DNA of 64,000 nucleotides, from NCBI GenBank assembly GCA_029319145.1, contig CP119753.1, positions 558,001 to 622,000 of the forward strand, read 5' to 3'. This document shows, in pieces, positions 51,608 through 59,459 of this stretch (position 1 is its first letter; every line of letters starts with the position of its first letter). The stretch is from Microbacter sp. GSS18. Its GTDB lineage: Bacteria > Actinomycetota > Actinomycetes > Actinomycetales > Microbacteriaceae. The notes beneath the pieces are model-generated. The model did not search any database and was not told where the DNA came from. It saw nothing but the letters and a program-made list of their open reading frames with translations. The position numbers were made by a program, and so were the translations under genes.

Positions 51608-53155
51608 GTGCTCTCCTTCGTCTCCCGGCGTCTCGTCGCCACCCTTCTCGTTCTTCTCGTCGCGTCGTACGTCGTCTATGTGCTGACCGCGATCTCCGGG
51701 GATCCGCTGCTCGAGCTGCGCGGCAGCAACGACCCCGATGCTCAGTTCAAGATCGCGGACCTCTCTGAGAAGCTTCAGCTCGATGTCCCGCCTGCGCTGC
51801 GCTACTTCACGTGGCTTCCCGGCGCCGCCGGATGCCTGATCGGTCAGTGCGACCTCGGCATCTCCGTCGCCCGCGGTGAACTGCCCGTCAGCGAGGTCAT
51901 CGTGACCGCCATGGGCTCCACCCTCCAGCTCGTCACCGTCGCGACAGTGCTGTCGATCCTCTTCGGTGTCGCCATCGGCATGACCACCGCGCTCCGCCAG
52001 TACAGCGGCTACGACTACACGGTGACCTTCGCCACCTTCGTCTTCTACTCGCTCCCGGTCTTCTGGGTCGCTGTGATCCTCAAGCAGTACGGCGGCATCG
52101 CCTTCAACCAGTTCCTCGGTGATCCCGTGATCCCGTGGTGGTTCCTCGTCATCTTCGGCTTGGTCGCCGGCTTCATATTCATGGCCATCGTCGGCGGCAG
52201 CCTCAGCACCCGGATAAAGACGTTCATCTTCACCGGCATCGCCGCCGGCGGATTCCTGACCGTCCTCGACGTGACGAACTGGTTCGAGCAGCCCTCGATC
52301 GGACTCGTCGGCGTCATCCTGTTCACGCTCGGCAACGCCCTGATCGTGGCGAGCCTGACGACCGGACTGCGCGACCGCACGGCGCTCATCGCGATCGGCC
52401 TGGCCGCGGTCGTCGGCCCCGTGGCCCTGTACTACCCCTTCCAATACCTGTTCTTCTACGGCAACGCATGGTGGACCATCGCGATCGCCGCTGCCGCGCT
52501 CGCCGGCATCGGCGCCGTCGTGGGGTTCCTCTTCGGAGGCGATCGCAAGGCGTACATGGCACGCATCGTCGGCCTCGCCGCCGTGCTCGGCACCGTGCCG
52601 CTGGTGTTCGACCAGATGTTCCAGCGGTGGGCGACGTACCAGTCGATCATCCCGCTCTCCAGCGGCGTGATCTCGACCATCGGCGCGTCGACGCCGGCCA
52701 TCGACCGCCAGGACGACTACTGGCTGCAGATGCTCGACTCGCTCACGCACATGATCCTGCCGACCATGACGCTGATGCTGATCTCGCTCGCGGCGTACAC
52801 CCGCTACTCGCGTGCGAGCCTGCTCGAGGTCATGAACCAGGACTACGTGCGCACCGCGCGGGCCAAGGGCCTGTCCGAGCGCGTCGTGGTCATGCGCCAC
52901 GCGTTCCGCAACGCCATGATCCCGATCGCGACCATCATCGCGTTCGACTTCGGCGGTCTGATCGGCGGTGCCGTCATCACCGAGACGGTCTTCGCGTGGA
53001 AGGGAATGGGCGCCGTCTTCTCCGACGCGCTGCGCACGACCGACGTGAATCTCATGATGGGCTTCTTCCTCGTCACGGGAATCCTGGCCGTCCTCTTCAA
53101 CATCGTCGCCGACCTTCTGTACTCGGCTCTCGACCCGCGAATCCGAGTGAGCTGA
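51608..53155 (+). CDS. Peptide ABC transporter permease, DppB type with extra membrane domain (second system)
   Basis: The 515-residue permease has the normal start LSFVSRRLVATLLVLLVASY and the coupling loop YVRTARAKGLSERVVVMRHA. Between the third helix and the final core it carries about 180 extra residues (about 165-345) with five to six extra hydrophobic segments (e.g. WWFLVIFGLVAGFIFMAIVG, AWWTIAIAAAALAGIGAVVG). Usual DppB length is 310-340. The GTG at 51608 is 9 nt from AAGGA; a TTG at 51602 is an alternative. The insertion may bind a lipid or another subunit. Confidence 0.9.
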   Translation: MLSFVSRRLVATLLVLLVASYVVYVLTAISGDPLLELRGSNDPDAQFKIADLSEKLQLDVPPALRYFTWLPGAAGCLIGQCDLGISVARGELPVSEVIVTAMGSTLQLVTVATVLSILFGVAIGMTTALRQYSGYDYTVTFATFVFYSLPVFWVAVILKQYGGIAFNQFLGDPVIPWWFLVIFGLVAGFIFMAIVGGSLSTRIKTFIFTGIAAGGFLTVLDVTNWFEQPSIGLVGVILFTLGNALIVASLTTGLRDRTALIAIGLAAVVGPVALYYPFQYLFFYGNAWWTIAIAAAALAGIGAVVGFLFGGDRKAYMARIVGLAAVLGTVPLVFDQMFQRWATYQSIIPLSSGVISTIGASTPAIDRQDDYWLQMLDSLTHMILPTMTLMLISLAAYTRYSRASLLEVMNQDYVRTARAKGLSERVVVMRHAFRNAMIPIATIIAFDFGGLIGGAVITETVFAWKGMGAVFSDALRTTDVNLMMGFFLVTGILAVLFNIVADLLYSALDPRIRVS

Positions 53156-53156
53156 C

Positions 53157-54371
53157 ATGTCTGACAAGTACAACTCCGAGAACATCCCGCAGGAAGCGAA
53201 CCCGAACGACCTGCTCCCCAACGAGGACGACTTCGAATCGCAGCACCGCGATGACCGCGGCAGCGAGATGTCGATCGAGCAGCGCGAGGTCGCCGGCCTC
53301 AGTCAGGGAGCGATCGTCCGCCGCCGGTTCTTCCAGCACCGCGGCGCCATCATCTCGCTGGTCGTGTTCGGGCTCATCGTCATCCTGGCCTACTCGTCGG
53401 TCGGCACGGTCATCGGCGGCACCGGCAACTACAAGATCGACCCGACCACCGGAACGCTCGTGATCGACGGCTTCCGCATCACCGGCTGGTGGGGCAAGGA
53501 CTGGTGGACCCGCTACGACATCGTCAACGGCGGCCAGCCCACGATCCAGCTGTGGCCGTTCCAGCTCGGCGAGCACCCCTTCGGGCAGGACGACCTGGGC
53601 AAGGACATGTTCGCCCGCGTCATGCGCGGCACGCAGCAGTCGCTGGTGGTCGTGTTCATCACGGGCATCCTCGCGACCGTCGTCGGCACCGTGATCGGAG
53701 CCGTTTCGGGCTTCTACCGCGGATTCACCGACTCGCTGCTGATGCGCTTCACCGACGTCATCATCATCATCCCGATCCTCGTCCTGGCGGCGGTCCTCGC
53801 ACGCACGGTCGGCGGCAACGCCGTCACGATCGGCGTCGTGATCGGCGTGCTCGCATGGACCGGTCTCGCGCGACTCGTGCGTGCGGAGTTCCTCGCTCTG
53901 CGAGAACGCGAGTTCGTCGATGCCGCCCGCGTCGCGGGAGCGAGCGACGCCCGCATCATCTTCAAGCACATCCTGCCGAACACCGTCGGCGTCATCGTGG
54001 TCAACTCGACGCTGCTGATGAGCGCGGCGATCCTGATCGAGGTGTCGCTGAGCTTCCTGGGCTTCGGCATCCAGACGCCCGACATCTCGCTCGGTCAGCT
54101 CATCAACGAGTACCAGGGCGCGTTCAACACTCGCCCGTGGCTGTTCTGGTGGCCGGGTGTGTTCATCATCGCGATCGCGCTGTGCATCAACTTCGTCGGC
54201 GACGGCCTGCGCGACGCGTTCGACCCGCGCCAGAAGCGCGTGCCGAACTTCAACGGCCCGCGCGCCGAGATCAAGCGCTGGTGGGCGGCGCGCAGCGCCG
54301 ACCGCACCGGCGCGATGGTCGGCGCGGGTATGGCGGACGACGGGTCCGCATCCGGTACCGAGAAGCGGTGA
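53157..54371 (+). CDS. Peptide ABC transporter permease, DppC type (second system)
   Basis: The 404-residue permease has an acidic, Asn/Asp-rich soluble N-terminus of about 60 residues (NIPQEANPNDLLPNEDDFES). Helices starting AIISLVVFGLIVILAYSSVG follow, then a large external loop (about 85-160) and the coupling loop EFVDAARVAGASDARIIFKH. The C-terminal 40 residues are cytoplasmic and polar. The ATG immediately follows the previous stop. It forms a pair with the long permease. An antisense PH-domain gene begins at its 3' side. Confidence 0.92.
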   Translation: MSDKYNSENIPQEANPNDLLPNEDDFESQHRDDRGSEMSIEQREVAGLSQGAIVRRRFFQHRGAIISLVVFGLIVILAYSSVGTVIGGTGNYKIDPTTGTLVIDGFRITGWWGKDWWTRYDIVNGGQPTIQLWPFQLGEHPFGQDDLGKDMFARVMRGTQQSLVVVFITGILATVVGTVIGAVSGFYRGFTDSLLMRFTDVIIIIPILVLAAVLARTVGGNAVTIGVVIGVLAWTGLARLVRAEFLALREREFVDAARVAGASDARIIFKHILPNTVGVIVVNSTLLMSAAILIEVSLSFLGFGIQTPDISLGQLINEYQGAFNTRPWLFWWPGVFIIAIALCINFVGDGLRDAFDPRQKRVPNFNGPRAEIKRWWAARSADRTGAMVGAGMADDGSASGTEKR

Positions 54372-54382
54372 CGCGGATGTCG

Positions 54383-54979
54383 CTAGACAAGCAGCGAGAG
54401 CGTGAGGGCGGCCACCAGGGTCGCACCGACCGCGATCGTGACGATGTGGAGCTGAACCTCCACCGCGCCGGCATGCGCGTCGAGGGCTCCCGCATCCCGC
54501 AGCTGCTCCCAGCGGCGGCGCACGATGTAGGCGGCGACGCCCGAATCCGAGCCGGTGAGGTCGCCCGGGCGCACGGTGCCCGCGACGTAGCTGGACTCGG
54601 GGAGGTGCTCCGCCTGGTCGCGCCGGATGGTCATCAGCTTGTGACGGCCGGGCGCGGGCGCGGCCCACGCGGTGATGCGGCGCTCCGGAGTGAAGAGCGT
54701 CAGCGCGTAGCGCGTGTCGATCCGCTGGATCTGCCCGTACGGCACGCGGAGCGTGCGGAAGACGTTCTCGACGACGACGACGTCGTCGTCGACGCGCACC
54801 GAGGGGCGCCAGTAGGCCGCCCACGCGACGAACGCGAGCAGACCGAGCATCGGGAGCGCCGCGACGCCGTTGACGGGCGACTGCACCAGAAGGGTGATCG
54901 CGGCGGCCCCGCAGACGATCATCACCGCACCCGCGAGGAAACGGCCGAATCGGGGACGGAGCACGTGGGCTTCGGGCAT
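54383..54979 (-). CDS. PH domain-containing membrane protein
   Basis: The 198-residue protein has two N-terminal transmembrane helices (FLAGAVMIVCGAAAITLLVQ, AALPMLGLLAFVAWAAYW). A bacterial PH-like domain follows (RVDDDVVVVENVFRTLRVPY then GQIQRIDT, ITAWAAPAPGRHKL). A C-terminal helix (IVTIAVGATLVAALTLSLLV) ends the chain. It resembles actinobacterial PH-domain proteins of unknown function. It sits on the opposite strand between permease and ATPase genes of the second peptide importer. ATG at 54979 is preferred over in-frame starts that would overlap the ATPase gene. Confidence 0.8.
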   Translation of the reverse strand: MPEAHVLRPRFGRFLAGAVMIVCGAAAITLLVQSPVNGVAALPMLGLLAFVAWAAYWRPSVRVDDDVVVVENVFRTLRVPYGQIQRIDTRYALTLFTPERRITAWAAPAPGRHKLMTIRRDQAEHLPESSYVAGTVRPGDLTGSDSGVAAYIVRRRWEQLRDAGALDAHAGAVEVQLHIVTIAVGATLVAALTLSLLV

Positions 54980-55030
54980 CCCCCTATCGTCGCAGAAGCG
55001 GCGTGACGAAACTCTGAAAGGCATCAGCAC

Positions 55031-56704
55031 GTGAACCACACGCAGAACGGCACCGCACCGGTGCTGGAGGTGCGCGACCTCGGCATCGACTTCTGGGTCG
55101 ACGGGGAATGGGTCTCGGCCGCTCGCGGCATCGACTACACGCTCAACCCGGGCGACGTCCTCGCCATCGTCGGCGAGTCGGGCTCGGGCAAGTCGACGAG
55201 CTCGATGGGCGTCCTGGGGCTGCTCCCGGGCAACGGCCGGGCGACCGGCTCGGCGAAGCTCGCGGGCGAGGAGCTCATCGGGGCATCACCGGCGAAGCTG
55301 CGCAAGATCCGCGGCAAGGGCATCTCGGTGATCTTCCAGGAGCCGATGACGGCCCTGAACCCCGTCTACACGATCGGGTACCAGATCGTGGAGGCGCTGC
55401 AGATCCACAACCCGAACATGCACAAGGTCGAGGCCACCAAGCGGGCGCTCGAGCTGCTCAAGCAGGTCGAGATGCCCGACCCGCAGAAGGCCTTCGATTC
55501 GTTCCCGCACCAGCTGTCGGGCGGACAGCGTCAGCGCGCGATGATCGCGCAGTCCATGTCGAACGACCCGAAGCTCCTCATCGCCGACGAGCCGACGACG
55601 GCCCTCGACGTGACGGTGCAGGCCGAGATCCTCGACCTCATGCGTCGCCTGCACACCGAGCTCGACTCGGCGATCGTGCTGATCACGCACGATATGGGCG
55701 TTGTGGCCGACCTCGCCGACCAGGTGATCGTCATGAAGGACGGCGCCGTCGTCGAGCACGGCAGCATCATCGACATCTTCAAGGCACCGAAGCACCCGTA
55801 CACGCAGGCGCTGCTCGCCGCCGTCCCGCATCTGGGGACCACGGTCACCGACACCACCGAGGTCCAGGAGCGCATCGAAGGCGAGAACGTCCTGCACATG
55901 AAGGACCTCGTCATCGAGTACCCCAAGCGCGGTCGGGTGCCTGCGTTCCGCGCGGTGGACGGCGTCGACCTCGACATCCGCCGCGGCGAGGTCGTCGGCC
56001 TCGTGGGCGAGTCGGGATCTGGCAAGACCACGATCGGGCGCGCGGCGATCGGCCTGCTCCCGGTGCACTCCGGCGAGCTGGAGGTCGCCGGCCACAACAT
56101 GGCCGGCATCGGCAAGGGCGAGCTGCTGAAGACGCGCCGTGAGATCGGCATCGTCTTCCAGGACCCCGGTTCGTCGCTGAACCCGCGCATCCCGGTCGGC
56201 GAGTCGATCGCCGAACCGCTGCTGCTGTCGGGCGGTTACACCAAGGCAGAGATGACCGAGCGCGTCACCGAGCTCCTCGACGCCGTCGAGCTGCCGCGTG
56301 CCATGCGCAACCGGTACCCGCACGAGCTTTCCGGCGGTCAGCGTCAGCGCATCGGCATCGCCCGTGCCCTGGCCCTCAAGCCGAAGTTCCTCGTGGCCGA
56401 CGAGCCCACCAGCGCGCTCGACGTGTCGGTTCAGGCGCGTGTGCTGGACCTGTTCCAGGAGCTGCAGCGCGGACTCGGCTTCGGCTGCCTCTTCGTCACT
56501 CACGACCTCGCCGTCGTCGACCAGCTCGCCGACCGCATCGCGGTGATGAACCACGGCAAGCTCGTCGAGGTCGGCACGCGCGACCAGATCCTGCGCAACC
56601 CGCAGGACCCTTACACGCAGAAGCTCATCTCGGCCGTGCCTGTGCCGGACCCCGAGGAGCAGCGCCAGCGCCGCGAGGCGCGCAACGCCGCTCGCGGCAA
56701 GTAG
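55031..56704 (+). CDS. Fused double-ATPase subunit of the second peptide ABC importer
   Basis: The 557-residue protein has two ATPase domains as in the first system: Walker [15 protein letters not shown] and [14 protein letters not shown], signatures [14 protein letters not shown] and [14 protein letters not shown], Walker [13 protein letters not shown] and [11 protein letters not shown]. An oligopeptide-type extension ([19 protein letters not shown]) follows domain 1. GTG at 55031 follows GAAAGG. The gene is cut off from the permeases by the reverse PH gene, so it may have its own promoter or be read through. Confidence 0.92.
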   Translation: MNHTQNGTAPVLEVRDLGIDFWVDGEWVSAARGIDYTLNPGDVLAIVGESGSGKSTSSMGVLGLLPGNGRATGSAKLAGEELIGASPAKLRKIRGKGISVIFQEPMTALNPVYTIGYQIVEALQIHNPNMHKVEATKRALELLKQVEMPDPQKAFDSFPHQLSGGQRQRAMIAQSMSNDPKLLIADEPTTALDVTVQAEILDLMRRLHTELDSAIVLITHDMGVVADLADQVIVMKDGAVVEHGSIIDIFKAPKHPYTQALLAAVPHLGTTVTDTTEVQERIEGENVLHMKDLVIEYPKRGRVPAFRAVDGVDLDIRRGEVVGLVGESGSGKTTIGRAAIGLLPVHSGELEVAGHNMAGIGKGELLKTRREIGIVFQDPGSSLNPRIPVGESIAEPLLLSGGYTKAEMTERVTELLDAVELPRAMRNRYPHELSGGQRQRIGIARALALKPKFLVADEPTSALDVSVQARVLDLFQELQRGLGFGCLFVTHDLAVVDQLADRIAVMNHGKLVEVGTRDQILRNPQDPYTQKLISAVPVPDPEEQRQRREARNAARGK

Positions 56705-56762
56705 CCCGCGCCGCCACCCGCCCGCACCGTCAGAGGAGACCGCACCCGCCGATGAGAGTCGA

Positions 56763-59459
56763 GTGCGCGTGATCGGCGGCTTCGTGCGCGCACGCGCGCG
56801 TGCCGGTTTGGCGCCGCTGGTCGCGCTGACTGTCGTGGCGGCGCTGGCGGCGGGCCTAGCGGCCGCGGTCGTGGGTGCCATGCGGGCGGTGGAGGCCGCG
56901 GTCGTCGTCAGCGCCGTGGAGGACTCGTCGGGAGACCGCGATCGTGTCGTCGTGCGTTTCGACGGCGTGGATCCCGCGGCCGGCGGAATGCCCGAAGCGG
57001 TCGCCGGGGCGCTGTCGGGGCTCGGGGCCGCGGGTGCGCTGCGCACCGCGTCGGATCCGGCCGACGGAATCCTCGAGTACACCGTCGACCCCTCGCGCTT
57101 CACGGCGGATGCTGCGATCGCGCTCGTGGCGGGGCTGCCGGATCTGGCCGACGGGATCGAGGAGCGCATCGCGCTCGACGTGCAGGTGTCGGGCGGGCTC
57201 CGGTCGACCCTCCTCGGCGTGCGCGAGGGGCTCGAGGCCCGCCGGGGACCGATCGTCGTCGGGCTCGCGGTCTATGCCCTGCTGGCCGCGGTCGTCGTCG
57301 CGACCGTCGCGCTCGAGCCGGTCCTCGCACGATCGGGTGAGACGCGCCTGCTGCGCGCCCGCGGCGCACGTGCACGCACGCTTCTGGGCCTCACGGCAGG
57401 CGAGACGGTGCTGTGCGCGGGCGCGGGCGCAGCGGCCGGCGCCGTGATCGGAACGGTCGCGGTCTCGGCGGCGACCGGCGTGATCCTCGAGCCCTGGATC
57501 GGCGCCGCCTCCGCGGCCGGCGTCGCGCTCGTGGCGCTGGGTTCCGCGCTCATCGCGACCGCCCGCCGGCTCGGCCGTGCGAGCACCCGCGCCGATGCGA
57601 CGGCGGGAATCGGCGCCGCCGTGCTGGCCGCGGCGCTCACCGGCGTCGCGCTGTGGCAGTTCTCGACCGTCGGCACGCCGGTCGTGGAGCGGTCCGGCGG
57701 GGCGGCCGCACTGGACCCCGTCGTCGCGCTGGCGCCGGCGCTGACGCTCGCCTTCGCGGCGCTTCTGGCCGTGCTGATCGTCACGCCGCTCGCCGGCGCC
57801 GCGGCGCGGCTGTCCGAACGCTCACGCGGGCTGTCGCCGGTGCTGCCGCTGCGCCTGGTGTCTCGTCGCCCCGGCCGTCACGCCCTCACCACGGCCGTCG
57901 TCGCGTTCGCGGTGGGCGCGATCACGCTGGCCGCCTCCTACCAGGGCACGGTCACCGCGGTCGGCGATGCGCCGGAGGCACTCCGTGTGGGAGCCGACGT
58001 GCGGGTGACGTCGGTGCCCGAGGACGCCGGCCCCGCGACCGTCGCGGAGTTCGCGGGTGTCGACGCGACGATGGGCGTGCACGCGGCCGACGCGCGCGGC
58101 GCGGACGGGCGCATTCCGGTGCTCGCAGCGGATGCGCCCGACCTCGGCGATGTCATGCTCGACGCCGGCGGCGCCATCGATCCGGCAGCCCTGGCGGCCG
58201 CGCTGCAGATCCCTGAGACGGGGGTGATCGTGCCGGAGGGCGCCGATGCCATCGGCATCCGCCTCGTCGTCGCCGAGCCCCCGCCCTTCGTCGACCACGA
58301 CGGCCAGGAGTGGGAGCCGGGCACGCCGTTCGTCGTCGCGTCGGTCGTCCTGACCGATCCCACCGGAGCCACGGCCGAACTGCACGCCTCGAACGCCGAG
58401 ATCACCGCCTCGTCGAGCGACGAGACCGGAGAGTTCGTCGATCGCACGACGTTCGCCGAACGCACCGAAGTCCTCGACGTGCCCGAGGGCGGTCCGTGGC
58501 GCGTCTCGCTCGTGGGCGTCGTGAACCCGGACTGGGGACTGGAGACCGAGGCCACGATCGAGCTGTCGACCTCGGCGGGCCCGCTCGACATCTCGCCATA
58601 CCGGCTTCGCGGCGACGGCGCCGTGCTCGACCCGGCCGGGACGGGGCTGCGCTTCGACCTGCCCGCACCGGATGCCTCAGACCCCGACGTCCCCTACGCC
58701 GCGCCCGGCGACGCCCCCTCCGCCGCGCCGGCGGCCGTGACGGCCGACCTCGCCGCATCCCTCGCCCTCGAGGTCGGCGACGCGACCTCGCTGCAGGTTC
58801 CCGACGTCGGCGGACCGCTCGACCTCGAGGTCGCCGCGATCATCCCCGTGCTGCCCGGGTCGGCGTCGGGGGAGGGCGTCCTCGTCGACCGTACCGCCGC
58901 GTCGCTCGTCGTCGGACAGCCGCTGACCGCGACGGAGGTCTGGGTGTCCACCGATGGTCCCGCGCTCGTCATCGACGAGGTGTCCGCCCGGCTCCCCGGG
59001 GCCCGCACGGATGCCGCCGACCACCGCTCGGCGGCCGCCGCGGCCGACACCGCGTGGGCCTTCGTCCTTGCCGCAGCCGGGGCGGCCCTGCTCGCCCTCG
59101 TGGTGCTGCTGCTGCGCCGGGCCCGGAGCCGAGCGGACGCGCGCGAGTTCGCGCTGCTCGCACTGCTGGGCGCGGGGCGCGCGGGGGCCCGTCGGATGCG
59201 CACGAGCGAGGACCTCTTCGCCCTCGCGACGGGCGTCGTCGGGGGGCTGGCCGCGGGAGCTGCGACGGCGTGGCTGGTCGTGCCGGCCCTGGTGCGCGCC
59301 GCGTACGTGTCGGTGCCCGACGGCTTCCCGATCGCCCTGCAGGCCGAGCCGGTGACCCTCATCGCGGCCGTCGCGGTCACGGTCTCGGTGTTCGCGCTCG
59401 TCGTGGGCTCGGTGCGCCCTCCGTCCCAGCTCTCGCCCCTGGTGCGGGAGGACGAGTGA
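56763..59459 (+). CDS. FtsX-type ABC transporter permease
   Basis: The 898-residue protein has an N-terminal helix (GLAPLVALTVVAALAAGLAA). A first extracytoplasmic domain, a central set of helices (about 160-360 and 370-400) and a large second outer domain (about 410-740) follow. The C-terminal helices have AFVLAAAGAALLALVVLLLR and the FtsX signature SRADAREFALLALLGAGRAG. This is the duplicated FtsX/MacB-like permease architecture. It works with the ATPases at the end of the operon on cell-envelope substrates or signals. GTG start at 56763; its stop overlaps the second permease start (GTGA). Confidence 0.85.
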   Translation: MRVIGGFVRARARAGLAPLVALTVVAALAAGLAAAVVGAMRAVEAAVVVSAVEDSSGDRDRVVVRFDGVDPAAGGMPEAVAGALSGLGAAGALRTASDPADGILEYTVDPSRFTADAAIALVAGLPDLADGIEERIALDVQVSGGLRSTLLGVREGLEARRGPIVVGLAVYALLAAVVVATVALEPVLARSGETRLLRARGARARTLLGLTAGETVLCAGAGAAAGAVIGTVAVSAATGVILEPWIGAASAAGVALVALGSALIATARRLGRASTRADATAGIGAAVLAAALTGVALWQFSTVGTPVVERSGGAAALDPVVALAPALTLAFAALLAVLIVTPLAGAAARLSERSRGLSPVLPLRLVSRRPGRHALTTAVVAFAVGAITLAASYQGTVTAVGDAPEALRVGADVRVTSVPEDAGPATVAEFAGVDATMGVHAADARGADGRIPVLAADAPDLGDVMLDAGGAIDPAALAAALQIPETGVIVPEGADAIGIRLVVAEPPPFVDHDGQEWEPGTPFVVASVVLTDPTGATAELHASNAEITASSSDETGEFVDRTTFAERTEVLDVPEGGPWRVSLVGVVNPDWGLETEATIELSTSAGPLDISPYRLRGDGAVLDPAGTGLRFDLPAPDASDPDVPYAAPGDAPSAAPAAVTADLAASLALEVGDATSLQVPDVGGPLDLEVAAIIPVLPGSASGEGVLVDRTAASLVVGQPLTATEVWVSTDGPALVIDEVSARLPGARTDAADHRSAAAAADTAWAFVLAAAGAALLALVVLLLRRARSRADAREFALLALLGAGRAGARRMRTSEDLFALATGVVGGLAAGAATAWLVVPALVRAAYVSVPDGFPIALQAEPVTLIAAVAVTVSVFALVVGSVRPPSQLSPLVREDE

